Shown piece after piece: positions 51,800 through 60,878 of a stretch of 64,000 nucleotides of DNA (position 1 is its first letter; each line of letters opens with the position of its first letter). The stretch spans positions 124,001 through 188,000 of the forward strand of contig JAQBRY010000004.1 in assembly GCA_028286245.1 (NCBI GenBank), read 5' to 3'. The translations under genes and the position numbers were made by a program. The notes below the pieces were generated by a model. It made no database searches and had not been told where the DNA came from. It worked only from the letters and a program-made list of their open reading frames with translations. The DNA comes from Candidatus Saccharimonadota bacterium. Its GTDB lineage: Bacteria; Patescibacteriota; Saccharimonadia; Saccharimonadales; UBA4665.

Positions 51800-53404
51800 C
51801 TAGCCGACAACACGGAAAATTTCATCCATAGTCGTTTCGCCGGAAAGAACCTTAAGGATGCCATCCTGCAGCATAGTGTGCATACCACTGGCTGCGGCGG
51901 CCGCCTCAATAGTTTGTGCAGACAGCGAGTTACCCGGTGCCTCCAAAAGATCCCGGAGTTTATCGGTCATAGTAAATTGCTCACGGATGGCCATCTGGCC
52001 CTGGTACCCAAAAGGATTAGCGTCCGACTTGCCCGGCTTATAGAGCTGTAGTCCTTCGAGGCTAGGACGCTCGCGACCAGCAGGCAGGGTATCAAGGACG
52101 TCCTGAATCATTTTAAGCTCGGTGGCGCTCGGGTCGTAGGCTAGCTTGGTGGTGTCGTCGAGCTTACGGATAAGGCGCTGGGCCATGACCAAACGAATAG
52201 CTGACACAAACAGGGGATTCTCACCAATAATATCGCCCAGGCGCGTCAGTGCCGCCGAGGCTGAGCTAGCATGAAAAGTAGTCAGCACCAGGTGCCCAGT
52301 GAGAGCGGCTTGCAGGGCGGTTTTAGCCGTATCCATGTCGCGGACCTCACCAACCATCACCACGTCCGGGTCCAGTCGCAGCACCGCCCGTAGCTTGTCG
52401 GCAAAGCTGGCATCGTTACCACCCTCTTGGCTGGTGACCGATATCTGGGTGATGCCCGGAAACTGATACTCCACCGGGTCTTCGATGGTAATAATTTTGC
52501 GCTGCTCATTGTTGAGGGTATTGAGCATGGAATAAAGGGTAGTAGTTTTACCTGATCCGGTCGGGCCTACTACCATAACCAGCCCGCTTGGCTTGGCAAT
52601 AATGCCATCCACAACTGCTCGCTCTTCTGGGTTTAGCCCCAGCCGATCAAGGGTATACATTTCGGGATCCATATTAAACAGCCGCATCACCACGTCCATA
52701 CTATTAATAGTAGGTACGGTCTCAAGGCGAACATTGACGTCCACGTGGGAGCCGTCAGCCATGGTTACTTCCTGGGCAATATGCCCCTGCTGGGCTTCTT
52801 TGGAGGAGGTAGAGACATTCCCGGCACTGGCAATAGCCGATATCAGCACGCGGTACTTATCGTAGTCGAGCGTGGCAATGGCGTGTAGCACACCGTCAAT
52901 ACGCAGCCGGATACGGACATCGTCCTTTTGGGTCTCGATGTGAATATCTGAGGCGTTTAGGTGGTGAGCCTGCACCACGAGGTAGGCCAGCATATCGTCG
53001 GCCCGAACCTGATCGAGCATGATCGATATTTGCTTAACCGACTCTTGGCTGGCCGTTTGGTTAATATCAATATCCTGATACACCACCTGCTTTGGTGGAT
53101 CATAGAGCAGCATGTAATCGGTAAAGCCGTTATCAGAAATAATGGCAAACTCAACACGTTGATCCTGAAAGCGTTGCCGAATGCCGGCCATAGTCTGCTG
53201 AGAAGTAGTGGTAGTAACGCCAAATAAAATATTGTGCTCGTCAGCCTGCAGTGGCACCACACGCAGCTGCTTGATCTCTGGGACCGACAATATTTCATGA
53301 TAAAGGATTTTTTGTATGGATGAAGTATCGACGTAGTTCATACCGAGCACGCGGGCTCGACGTGAAGTTGCCTGTTCTTCATCAAAACGGGCGTCTTGAC
53401 TCAT
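51800..53404 (-). CDS. pilB: type IV pilus assembly ATPase PilB
   Basis: A 534-aa GspE/PilB-type motor starting at the second ATG (MSQDARFDEEQ), 7 nt after a TATACT -10; the first ATG would lie 1 nt from it. The N-terminal T2SE-N domain spans about 20-150. Walker A is GPTGSGKTTTLYSM (about 288-301), the Asp box is DPVEYQF and Walker B is VVMVGEVRDMDTA. The usual zinc tetracysteine before GYQGQMAIREQF is absent. It would power polymerisation of pilins such as 24387-24833. Confidence 0.92.
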   Translation of the reverse strand: MSQDARFDEEQATSRRARVLGMNYVDTSSIQKILYHEILSVPEIKQLRVVPLQADEHNILFGVTTTTSQQTMAGIRQRFQDQRVEFAIISDNGFTDYMLLYDPPKQVVYQDIDINQTASQESVKQISIMLDQVRADDMLAYLVVQAHHLNASDIHIETQKDDVRIRLRIDGVLHAIATLDYDKYRVLISAIASAGNVSTSSKEAQQGHIAQEVTMADGSHVDVNVRLETVPTINSMDVVMRLFNMDPEMYTLDRLGLNPEERAVVDGIIAKPSGLVMVVGPTGSGKTTTLYSMLNTLNNEQRKIITIEDPVEYQFPGITQISVTSQEGGNDASFADKLRAVLRLDPDVVMVGEVRDMDTAKTALQAALTGHLVLTTFHASSASAALTRLGDIIGENPLFVSAIRLVMAQRLIRKLDDTTKLAYDPSATELKMIQDVLDTLPAGRERPSLEGLQLYKPGKSDANPFGYQGQMAIREQFTMTDKLRDLLEAPGNSLSAQTIEAAAAASGMHTMLQDGILKVLSGETTMDEIFRVVG

Positions 53405-53411
53405 AAGCATA

Positions 53412-53417
53412 AGTATA
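53412..53417 (-). promoter_or_regulatory. -10 element (leaderless) of pilB
   Basis: TATACT on the minus strand ends 7 nt before the ATG at 53404. There is no Shine-Dalgarno sequence. Confidence 0.5.
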
Positions 53418-53448
53418 AAGGTTTTGGCCGCCTTTTTACATAGATAAC

Positions 53449-53457
53449 TGATAAACT
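53449..53457 (+). promoter_or_regulatory. extended -10 (leaderless) of the SpoU methyltransferase
   Basis: TGA-TAAACT on the plus strand ends 6 nt before the ATG at 53464. This selects the second of two in-frame ATGs. Confidence 0.6.
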
Positions 53458-53463
53458 ATGGCC

Positions 53464-53970
53464 ATGCGCCAAATTATTTTAATTGCCCACAATTTACGGA
53501 GCACTCACAACATTGGCTCATTGCTCCGAACGGCCGATGGCCTAGGTGTCCAAAAAGTATACCTAACAGGCTACACACCCTATCCGCTGGCTAGCGCCGA
53601 CGGCCGACTGCCCCACCTGGCCCAAAAAATTAATCGTCAAATCAGCAAAACGGCGCTCGGTGCCGAAGATGCCAAAAACTGGGAACACGCCGATGAGGTA
53701 GCGCCTGTTATTGCCAATCTTAAGGCACAGGGCTTTGCCATTATTGCCATCGAGCAAGCCCAAGCGGCAGTTTCGCTCCCCGATTACGCGCCACCAGAAA
53801 AACTGGCACTCCTGGTTGGCCGCGAGGTTGAGGGTATTGAACCAGAAATAGTAGCGCTCTGCGACGTCGTCGTCGAAATCCCGATGTATGGCGACAAAGA
53901 ATCCTACAACGTGGTCCAGGCAGCCGCCATGGCCCTCTATCACTGCCGCTTCTATGCTGCGGGCGAGTAG
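53464..53970 (+). CDS. SpoU/TrmH-family RNA 2'-O-methyltransferase
   Basis: A 168-aa SPOUT-fold enzyme. Motif 1 is NLRSTHNIGSLLRTAD, motif 2 LLVGREVEGIEPE, and motif 3 EIPMYGDKESYNVVQAAAMA, which forms the knotted SAM site. The single-domain size fits TrmH/TrmL-like enzymes; the exact RNA target cannot be read. The start at 53464 is preferred over 53458 on promoter grounds. The 3' end overlaps the convergent kinase by 19 nt. Confidence 0.9.
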   Translation: MRQIILIAHNLRSTHNIGSLLRTADGLGVQKVYLTGYTPYPLASADGRLPHLAQKINRQISKTALGAEDAKNWEHADEVAPVIANLKAQGFAIIAIEQAQAAVSLPDYAPPEKLALLVGREVEGIEPEIVALCDVVVEIPMYGDKESYNVVQAAAMALYHCRFYAAGE

Positions 53971-54551
53971 CCAGTGATTACCGCTACAAGATCAGCCGCC
54001 ACGGATTCTTTGGACTGAGTGCCATCAATCACGCTGAGCGAATACTGCGCCGTCAGCGCTTCAATGGTTGGGACAGCGTTTTTATAATAGCCATCGATTC
54101 GCTTCATAATAAACGCCTCGTCTTCTTGGACGTCGGCAATACGTTGCTCGCGTCCGCCCAAACGTTGATAAGCAAGCTCGTCGGAAATCCTGATTTCACA
54201 GACGGCCAGGACATTTCCGTCGACTCGCTCCAGCGTTTCGTGAAATCCCGGTAGTCTATCCGTATACTGCGGATATCCATCAACTATTACGGTAGGTGCG
54301 GAGCTGGTTAGTATGCACTCCTCAACCACTAATGAGACGAGGTGGGGCGGCAGCGGCTTGTGCAGCCGTAACTCCTCTGCATACTGTTGGATTTCGGCGG
54401 CATGGGGCGAGGGCTTGCCGTGCAGGCCGCGAGCACGCATCTCTTCACCCAGGGAAAAGTGATAGGTATTACCAAGGCGAGCCGCCGCCAGCTCAGAAAC
54501 TGTGGACTTACCTGAACCTGGCTTGCCTAGTACCAGAAAGATGTTCTTCAT
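53952..54551 (-). CDS. adenylate-kinase-like P-loop kinase
   Basis: A 199-aa nucleoside-monophosphate-kinase-type protein. The P-loop is GKPGSGKSTVSE (residues about 9-20), followed by FSLGEEMRARG in the place of the NMP-binding helix, VIVDGYPQ (the Walker-B-like DGxP) and a lid region with paired arginines (about 131-138). It resembles adenylate kinase but is divergent, so the substrate is uncertain. A promoter element lies 8 nt upstream. Confidence 0.75.
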   Translation of the reverse strand: MKNIFLVLGKPGSGKSTVSELAAARLGNTYHFSLGEEMRARGLHGKPSPHAAEIQQYAEELRLHKPLPPHLVSLVVEECILTSSAPTVIVDGYPQYTDRLPGFHETLERVDGNVLAVCEIRISDELAYQRLGGREQRIADVQEDEAFIMKRIDGYYKNAVPTIEALTAQYSLSVIDGTQSKESVAADLVAVITGYSPAA

Positions 54552-54559
54552 TGCGTACC

Positions 54560-54568
54560 ACTATACCA
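54560..54568 (-). promoter_or_regulatory. extended -10 of the P-loop kinase
   Basis: TGG-TATAGT on the minus strand ends 8 nt before the ATG at 54551. Confidence 0.5.
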
Positions 54569-54604
54569 CATGGTAGACTGGAGGTAAGCGTAACAAAAAT
54601 AAAT

Positions 54605-55528
54605 ATGCCACTAGCTCAAAAAACCAAGAAAAAACCGGTACCAACTCCCGCTCATCATAAAAAGCGGGTGGCGGGACATCACAAAAAAAATAGCCACTAC
54701 GTAAAAACCTACTGGCCCTACCTGCCCATGCTTTTTGTGGTTGGGCTTGGCATGATTGCCAACAGCGTCTGGGGCGGCAGCCACAGCGTACTGGGTGCTA
54801 GTAGCGATTACAGCAGCCAGGCGCTGCTTGATGATACTAATACCCAGAGGGCCGCCGCTCATGAATTAGGTTTAACAATTGACACCGAACTGACTGAGGC
54901 CGCTCAGGCCAAGGCAGTCGACATGGTACAACGCAACTACTGGTCACACAATACTCCGGACGGCCTGGCGCCTTGGACCTTTATAGCTAAGGCCGGCTAC
55001 AGTTACGAAAAGGCTGGCGAGAACTTGGCCTACGGCTTTGATAATGCCGATGAGACCATCACCGGCTGGATGAATAGTCCGGAACATAAGGCCAACATTC
55101 TTAATACCGGCTACAAAAATGTTGGTTTTGGCGTGGTAAGCGCGCCGCACTTCCAAGGTAAGGAGGGGGCTATTGTAGTAGTGGCAATGTATGGCGCGCC
55201 AGCAGATGCCGGTGCCAATATTAGCTTTAGCGTACCGCAGACTACCGCTAATACCCCCGTTAAGCTCAACGATAAAGAACCGGCAGCTCGGCTCGTTTCA
55301 CGGGTGCAGACCCTCAGCAGCGGCGAAGCCGCTTGGACCACGCTAGTACTGTCCGTCATAGCCGTTATGGCTTTAACACTCTTCCTTATCCGTCACGGCT
55401 ATCGCCTGCACCGCTTGGTCACTAAGGGCGAGCACTTTGTCATGAAGCACCCGCTACTAGACATTGGCTTTATAGCCATAGCCACCGTCGGCTTTGTGTT
55501 GACCCGCACCAGTGGCATCATCCGCTAA
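54605..55528 (+). CDS. CAP/SCP-domain membrane protein
   Basis: A 307-aa protein; the start is at ATG 54605 because the open frame upstream lies over the divergent kinase. A Lys/His-rich cytoplasmic tail (1-35) is followed by one membrane helix (about 38-58). An outside CAP domain (about 70-205) has the NYWSHNTPDGLAPW, AGENLAYG and GWMNSPEHKANIL motifs. Two C-terminal membrane helices (about 245-265 and 285-302) follow. CAP proteins act in adhesion, lipid binding or as peptidases; the role here is unknown. GGAGG lies 20 nt before the ATG, farther than usual. Confidence 0.85.
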   Translation: MPLAQKTKKKPVPTPAHHKKRVAGHHKKNSHYVKTYWPYLPMLFVVGLGMIANSVWGGSHSVLGASSDYSSQALLDDTNTQRAAAHELGLTIDTELTEAAQAKAVDMVQRNYWSHNTPDGLAPWTFIAKAGYSYEKAGENLAYGFDNADETITGWMNSPEHKANILNTGYKNVGFGVVSAPHFQGKEGAIVVVAMYGAPADAGANISFSVPQTTANTPVKLNDKEPAARLVSRVQTLSSGEAAWTTLVLSVIAVMALTLFLIRHGYRLHRLVTKGEHFVMKHPLLDIGFIAIATVGFVLTRTSGIIR

Positions 55529-58500
55529 CTACTGGATTTTTATATTGTCGGCACCAACTAGTTCACGGAGTTGATCGAGGGCTTGGCTGTCGCGGTCGAC
55601 ACCGGCTGGCAGCTTAATAGCCTGGCGATCGGTGGCTTCGCCGAGCACCAGTACAACTTCGGTAGAACCTTGATACTCGTCTAAGGTTTGTTTAAGAGAC
55701 ATAAGCTTGGCCTGGTCTTTACTATTGGCCAGCCGGATATACAACCGCTCAATACCGGTTTTTTCTGCTACGGCCTTAGCGCCTGGGCCTATCATCGAAG
55801 CTTTGATCCGTGGTGGCTTGAGTACCTTGGGTTTACGGCCGGTTGCTTGGTACTGGGTGGCCTGCTGGGTAGTGATTTCGCGGGCGTCATCCACCATAAC
55901 TTTAACGTCCTGCGAAATATTGCCCTCACGGTCTTTGGCATTTACCTTGCCCCGGATAAGTACAATCCGGTCGCGTTCCCAGAGCCCAATGGTTTGCTGG
56001 AAGGCATTCGGGAATAATATAACCTCAATTTCACCGGTTTGGTCCTCTAGCTTTACAAAGGCCATTTTTTTGCCGGTTTTGGTGGTAATTTCACGGATTT
56101 CTGAGATGGCACCACCGATGGTAACGTTTTTACCGTCATGACCGGATTTGAGCGAATTAATAGGCGTGGTCTGTTCCTTTAGGAAGTCCTGAAAAGCCTC
56201 AAGCGGATGTTGGCTCAAATACAGTCCCAGCAGTTCGCGTTCCCATACCAGCTGCTCACGCTTATCAATCTGTACCGGTGGTATTTGTAGCTCGAGCTTA
56301 GGCGCTTCAAAGACGGTCTCGTCGCCGGTAGACATGCCAAAGAGATCTGTCTGGCCGCTGCTGGCCTGCTTTTGGGTACGCGAGGCAAAGGCCAGAAGTA
56401 CGTCGATACTGTGCAGTAGCGTGGTGCGCTCGCCGTAACGGTCAAAGGCCCCGGCTTTAATAAGGCTTTCCAGCGCCTTACGGTTAACGACGCGGCAGTT
56501 TACGCGCGTTAGGAAGTCTTCCAGGCTGCTAAACTGGCTCTCGTTGCGAGCCCGCAAAATTTCTTCCACCGCCCCGGTTCCAACATTTTTAATGGCCGCC
56601 ATACCAAAGCGAATTTGATTAGTTTCTTTAACGACGGCAAATTCCAGGTATGATTCATTGACATCCGGCGACATAACTTTGATGCCCATTTTCTGACACT
56701 CGGCAATTTCGATGGCCAAACGATCCGTATCGTCGTAATCACTAGTCATAAGGGCGGCCATGAAAGCCGCTGGGTAGTTGGCCTTTAAGTAGGCCGTCCA
56801 GTATGATATTTGAGCATAACAGGTAGCATGAGCCTTATTAAAAGAGTAATCAGCAAAGGGCTGAATCTGGGCCCAGAGCTGCTTGGCCCCCGTGGTGGTC
56901 AGCCCTTGCTTAAGACAGCCTGCCAGGAATTTAGGCTCTTCGGCGGCCATAATGTCGCGCTTTTTCTTACCGATTGCCTTACGCACCAGATCGGCTTCTC
57001 CAGGCGAGTAGCCAGCAACCAACTGCAGAATTTGAATAATTTGCTCCTGGTAGACCATCACGCCGTAGGTGTCACTCAGGATTGGTTCCAACGACTGGTG
57101 GAGATAGCTAATTGATGAGGAGTCGTTTTTGCCCAGTACAAAACGCGGAATTTCGGCCATTGGGCCGGGTCGATACAGGGCGCCCATGGCAATAATGTCC
57201 TCAAATAGTGTTGGCCGCAACTCCTTAAGGTAGCGTTTCATACCCGCCGATTCAAGCTGGAAAACACCAGTAGTATCAGCGCGCTGCAGCAGTTCAAAGG
57301 TTTTTTCGTCGTCATTGGGGATAGCGCCCAGCTCTATGTCATTGTCATAGACCTTGCGGATGATTCGAAGGGCGTTATTTAAGATGGTGAGGTTGGACAG
57401 CCCAAGAAAGTCCATTTTGAGTAGCCCTAACTCTTCTACCGGACCCATTGGATACTGCGTGGCCACCACGCCCTTTTGGGCCATTTCCAGCGGCACATAC
57501 TTAACAATGTCATCGGGAGCAATTACCACGCCGGCAGCGTGAACCCCGTGCGAACGAATCGTCCCCTCAAGCTGAACAGCCAGGTCAAAGACCCGGCGCG
57601 AAGATTCGTTAGTTTCATACTCCTGTTTAAGATCCGGATCATTTTTAAGCGAGGTCTGCAGGGGGATATGCCTGCCTTGCACCGGCTGGGGGATCATCTT
57701 GCTCAAACGGTCGGCTTCGGAGTAGGGCACTTGCAGGACGCGGGCCACGTCACGCACGGCGTTGCGGGCGGCCATCCGGCCAAAGGTCACGATGTTAGCC
57801 ACCCGGTTAGTGCCATACTTCTCGACGCAGTACTGGATCACTTCTCCACGCCGCGTGTCTTGAATGTCAATATCAATATCAGGCATGCTAATACGCCCTG
57901 GGTTCAAAAACCGTTCAAACATGAGCTTGTACTGCAAGGGTTCAATTTCGGTAATACGCAGTGCGTAGGCCACAATGGAACCAGCCGCCGAGCCGCGACC
58001 CGGCCCAAAGACAATGCCCTGATCTTTGCCCCAGCCCATAAAGTCCTGGACAATCAAGAAGTAACCGTTATAGCCCATGGAGTCCATAATGCCCAGTTCG
58101 TAATCGGCACGTTCAATGATTTTAGAATCCAGGCTGGCCCGAGCGTCCTCGATGCTAAGCGTAGCCGTCGACTCGTGTGTGAGGTCAGGATTGTATCGCC
58201 AGGCCAGGCCTCTCCAGACGAGCTTGTGGAGGTAGGTTTTTTCGTCTTCGCCGTCCGGCACCGGAAACTTAGGAATTAGGATTTTACCGAGTTCAATCGT
58301 TACATTACATCGATCGGCAATAGCCCGGGTATTAGTGATTGCCTCCGGCATGTCCTTGCCCCAGCGATCAATGATGGCCTGAGGCTCGGTAACGTGCAGC
58401 TCAAAGTCACTAAGACTCATGCGCTTTTCGTCGGTCAAAAAGGCACCTGTTTGCACGCACAGCAAGATTTCGTGTGCGGTTTGATCATCATGCTTGAGAT

Positions 58501-59167
58501 AGTGAGCGTCACAGGTAATAACACAAGGAATATCGAGCTCTTTGCTGAGCTTAATCTGCTGCTCAGTTACGGCAACCTGCTCATCCCATTTGGCAGGATG
58601 ATCAGCGTGGCCGTGGTCTTGCAGCTCTATGTAGTAACGGTCGCCAAAAACTTTTTTGTACCACTTTGCCGTCTCTAGCGCCTGGGCGTACTGGCCATTG
58701 CGAAGACTATCACCAATTTCGCCACCGATACAACCGCTCAGGATAATCAGGCCTTCGTTGTATTGCTCAAGGATCTCGTGGTCGACACGCGGCTTGTAGT
58801 AAACTCCCTCGAGGTTGGCTATTGTCGACAGGCGCATCAGGTTTTGATAGCCCGTATTATTCATGGCTAGGATAATCAGGTGATAGTATACCTTGTCCTT
58901 ACCTGCCTCTTTGTCGCGGCGGCTGCGAGCGGCCACGTAGGCCTCCATACCGATGATAGGCTTAATCCCGGCGGCGTTAGCTGTTTTATAGAATTCGATG
59001 GTCCCACTCAGGGTGCCGTGGTCGGTCATAGCTACGGCCGACATGCCGCTATCTTTTACATAATCTATCAGCGCCGGAACTTTCGTAAGTCCGTCGAGCA
59101 GGCTGTACTGCGTGTGATTATGGAGGTGAACATAGTCACTCGCCTTAAGATCAGTTTTTAGCGCCAA
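55529..59167 (-). CDS. dnaE: DNA polymerase III alpha subunit
   Basis: A 1212-aa DnaE-type replicative polymerase with a TTG start (RBS GAGGG, 7 nt). The PHP domain keeps its metal ligands: H16, H18, D25, H50, E75, H96, C146 and the later CDAHYLK pair, suggesting an active PHP exonuclease. The polymerase catalytic aspartates are in MPDIDIDIQD (about residue 425). A helix-hairpin-helix and an OB fold (VTIGGAISEIREITTKTGKK) are near the C-terminus. It abuts the CAP gene end to end. Confidence 0.96.
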   Translation of the reverse strand: MALKTDLKASDYVHLHNHTQYSLLDGLTKVPALIDYVKDSGMSAVAMTDHGTLSGTIEFYKTANAAGIKPIIGMEAYVAARSRRDKEAGKDKVYYHLIILAMNNTGYQNLMRLSTIANLEGVYYKPRVDHEILEQYNEGLIILSGCIGGEIGDSLRNGQYAQALETAKWYKKVFGDRYYIELQDHGHADHPAKWDEQVAVTEQQIKLSKELDIPCVITCDAHYLKHDDQTAHEILLCVQTGAFLTDEKRMSLSDFELHVTEPQAIIDRWGKDMPEAITNTRAIADRCNVTIELGKILIPKFPVPDGEDEKTYLHKLVWRGLAWRYNPDLTHESTATLSIEDARASLDSKIIERADYELGIMDSMGYNGYFLIVQDFMGWGKDQGIVFGPGRGSAAGSIVAYALRITEIEPLQYKLMFERFLNPGRISMPDIDIDIQDTRRGEVIQYCVEKYGTNRVANIVTFGRMAARNAVRDVARVLQVPYSEADRLSKMIPQPVQGRHIPLQTSLKNDPDLKQEYETNESSRRVFDLAVQLEGTIRSHGVHAAGVVIAPDDIVKYVPLEMAQKGVVATQYPMGPVEELGLLKMDFLGLSNLTILNNALRIIRKVYDNDIELGAIPNDDEKTFELLQRADTTGVFQLESAGMKRYLKELRPTLFEDIIAMGALYRPGPMAEIPRFVLGKNDSSSISYLHQSLEPILSDTYGVMVYQEQIIQILQLVAGYSPGEADLVRKAIGKKKRDIMAAEEPKFLAGCLKQGLTTTGAKQLWAQIQPFADYSFNKAHATCYAQISYWTAYLKANYPAAFMAALMTSDYDDTDRLAIEIAECQKMGIKVMSPDVNESYLEFAVVKETNQIRFGMAAIKNVGTGAVEEILRARNESQFSSLEDFLTRVNCRVVNRKALESLIKAGAFDRYGERTTLLHSIDVLLAFASRTQKQASSGQTDLFGMSTGDETVFEAPKLELQIPPVQIDKREQLVWERELLGLYLSQHPLEAFQDFLKEQTTPINSLKSGHDGKNVTIGGAISEIREITTKTGKKMAFVKLEDQTGEIEVILFPNAFQQTIGLWERDRIVLIRGKVNAKDREGNISQDVKVMVDDAREITTQQATQYQATGRKPKVLKPPRIKASMIGPGAKAVAEKTGIERLYIRLANSKDQAKLMSLKQTLDEYQGSTEVVLVLGEATDRQAIKLPAGVDRDSQALDQLRELVGADNIKIQ

Positions 59168-59253
59168 TTTGTACCCTCACGCGTTTTCGTTTATCTCTAA
59201 ATTATAGCGCGTTTGATGGTACTTGCTAAGCGCTAACTTTTACAACAAGCGGC

Positions 59254-59658
59254 TTACTTCTTTAAAAAGTCTTTGATGTGATCAATGGAGTGGCGGGCAT
59301 CGTTGATAGCGCGCTTAAGATCCTTATCATTGGCGTCGCCGTCTTTGGCGGCAGCTATCAGATCGCTCACCTTGCTCTTGCTGTCTTTTGCGGCCTCAAC
59401 CAACTTACTGAGTTCCTTCTGGGTTTTCCCGGAAAAATCTTCGCTTTTATCTTTGGCTTCGTCAACTAATTTGCCTAGTTCAGCGTGCAAATGCTTTAGC
59501 TGCTTTTCAACTTCGCTCTTGCTTGATTCGGCAGTATTTTTGAGCTCTTCTCGGGTTTCTTTGCCACTCTTAGGTGCCGTGAGAATACCGGTAATATAGC
59601 CGGCCGCACCGGCGACTGCTGCTCCAATTGCTAGGATTTTGAAAGTTTTTTTGGCCAT
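59254..59658 (-). CDS. YtxH-domain membrane protein
   Basis: A 134-aa protein; the start at 59658 (MAKKTFKILAIGAAVAGAAG) is 8 nt after AAGGAG, a better fit than the ATG 6 nt upstream. An N-terminal membrane helix (about 7-26) is followed by TAPKSGKETREEL, the YtxH signature, and about 95 residues of charged coiled coil. It is cotranscribed with the small membrane protein at 59671, whose stop overlaps the RBS. Confidence 0.88.
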   Translation of the reverse strand: MAKKTFKILAIGAAVAGAAGYITGILTAPKSGKETREELKNTAESSKSEVEKQLKHLHAELGKLVDEAKDKSEDFSGKTQKELSKLVEAAKDSKSKVSDLIAAAKDGDANDKDLKRAINDARHSIDHIKDFLKK

Positions 59659-59670
59659 ACTCATTACTCC

Positions 59671-59919
59671 TTATTTACGCTTTTGTACCATGTCTACAAT
59701 ATTTTTAATAACACGTAGAGTGGCGAGGGGTCCGGAGGCATTTTTAACGACGTCTGCGGCGCTCTCAACAGAGTCGACAACCGATTCTGCCTTGGATACA
59801 ATCCGCTTGACGCTTTTAAGGAGTTTAATGGTGATAGTAACAGCCGTAATTGCCAGGAGTAAGAACAAGGCAAGAAATACTGACAGGATAATAAGTAATA
59901 CATTTTCAGTCGTAGTCAT
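59671..59919 (-). CDS. small membrane protein, DUF948-like
   Basis: An 82-aa protein with an N-terminal membrane helix (VLLIILSVFLALFLLLAITA, about 7-26) and an amphipathic coiled-coil tail. DUF948-type proteins commonly pair with YtxH proteins in Gram-positives, as here. A TAAAGT hexamer ends 6 nt before the ATG. The function is unknown; a membrane-scaffold or stress role is likely. Confidence 0.7.
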   Translation of the reverse strand: MTTTENVLLIILSVFLALFLLLAITAVTITIKLLKSVKRIVSKAESVVDSVESAADVVKNASGPLATLRVIKNIVDMVQKRK

Positions 59920-59925
59920 AGCTAT

Positions 59926-59931
59926 ACTTTA
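59926..59931 (-). promoter_or_regulatory. -10 element (possibly leaderless) of the DUF948-like gene
   Basis: TAAAGT on the minus strand ends 6 nt before the ATG at 59919. There is no Shine-Dalgarno sequence. Confidence 0.4.
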
Positions 59932-59947
59932 CAGTATTTCTTAAATT

Positions 59948-60847
59948 CTACTGTAATTTTTTTCGCAGATATTCGGTCAGCTCTGGTCCAACGTCCGGCC
60001 GCTGCAGGGCAAAATCAAAGACTGTTTTTAAATATTCCAGCTTGTTACCGGTATCGTAGTAGCTCGCATCAGTTAATTTACAGCCATAAAATTTTTTGTG
60101 GGCTTGGATCATGGGCTCTAAAACGTAGGTGGTCAGGTAAAATTCCTGGCCGGCGGGCAGTTTGTCGCGGGCATCCTCCAGGAAGCCAAGCACATCCGGC
60201 GTCAGCAAGTAGCCGCCAACGCTGGCAAAGTTAGATGGTGCGGCCGCCCTGCCAGGCTTTTCGACCAGCTTGGTCATGGCCAGCACGTCATCGCGGACCG
60301 GCGTGCCGGCGACAACACCGTAGCGTTCGAATTCTTCGTCCTTAGTAATCTCGATACAGGGAAAGATACTGCCACCTAGCTCGTCATGCAAATCCATCAT
60401 TTGCTTGAATCGATTGGGGCTGGCCGTAATAAGATCGTCAGCATAGGTGTAAATAAAGGGCTCGTCGCCAATTAAATGGGCGGCGTTCATTATGGGCGTG
60501 GCGCTGCCATAGGGACCCTTTTGGCGAACAAAGGCAAAATTTGCCAGGTTAGCGATGGCATTAATCTCATCGATGTAGCCTTTTTTGCTGGGACCGCCAG
60601 CTAGCAAATTTGAGAGTAAGTCCTGATTGGGTTGGTCAAAATGATCCTCAATAGCCCGTTTACTGTAGTTGCTAACAATAATAATATCTCTAATGCCGGC
60701 TTCTACCAGTTGCTCAACCACATACTGGATAATGGGCTTGTCGACAAGCGGCAGCATTTCTTTGGGCATGGCCTTAGTTTGGGGTAAGAATCTTGTCCCA
60801 AATCCGGCGGCTGCAATGACGGCTTTTGTAACGGTAGTGGTTGCCAT
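59948..60847 (-). CDS. galU: UTP-glucose-1-phosphate uridylyltransferase
   Basis: A 299-aa GalU making UDP-glucose from UTP and glucose-1-phosphate for surface glycans. The start is set at ATG 60847 (MATTTVTKAVIAAAG) because an extended -10 ends 6 nt upstream. The nucleotide-binding GFGTRFLPQTKAMPKEMLPL, the DKPIIQYVVEQ motif and EKPGRA are present. Confidence 0.94.
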   Translation of the reverse strand: MATTTVTKAVIAAAGFGTRFLPQTKAMPKEMLPLVDKPIIQYVVEQLVEAGIRDIIIVSNYSKRAIEDHFDQPNQDLLSNLLAGGPSKKGYIDEINAIANLANFAFVRQKGPYGSATPIMNAAHLIGDEPFIYTYADDLITASPNRFKQMMDLHDELGGSIFPCIEITKDEEFERYGVVAGTPVRDDVLAMTKLVEKPGRAAAPSNFASVGGYLLTPDVLGFLEDARDKLPAGQEFYLTTYVLEPMIQAHKKFYGCKLTDASYYDTGNKLEYLKTVFDFALQRPDVGPELTEYLRKKLQ

Positions 60848-60853
60848 ACATGT

Positions 60854-60862
60854 AGTGTACCA
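60854..60862 (-). promoter_or_regulatory. extended -10 (leaderless) of galU
   Basis: TGG-TACACT on the minus strand ends 6 nt before the ATG at 60847. It is divergent from the promoter at 60879-60907. Confidence 0.6.
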
Positions 60863-60878
60863 TGCAGCCACCTGACAC

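Noticed and set aside
54296-54604. N-terminal extension of the CAP-domain ORF
   Set aside because: It covers the coding start of the divergent kinase and its promoter, and its sequence looks non-coding (Arg/Ala/His runs). The basic tail plus membrane helix starting at 54605 is a natural protein start.
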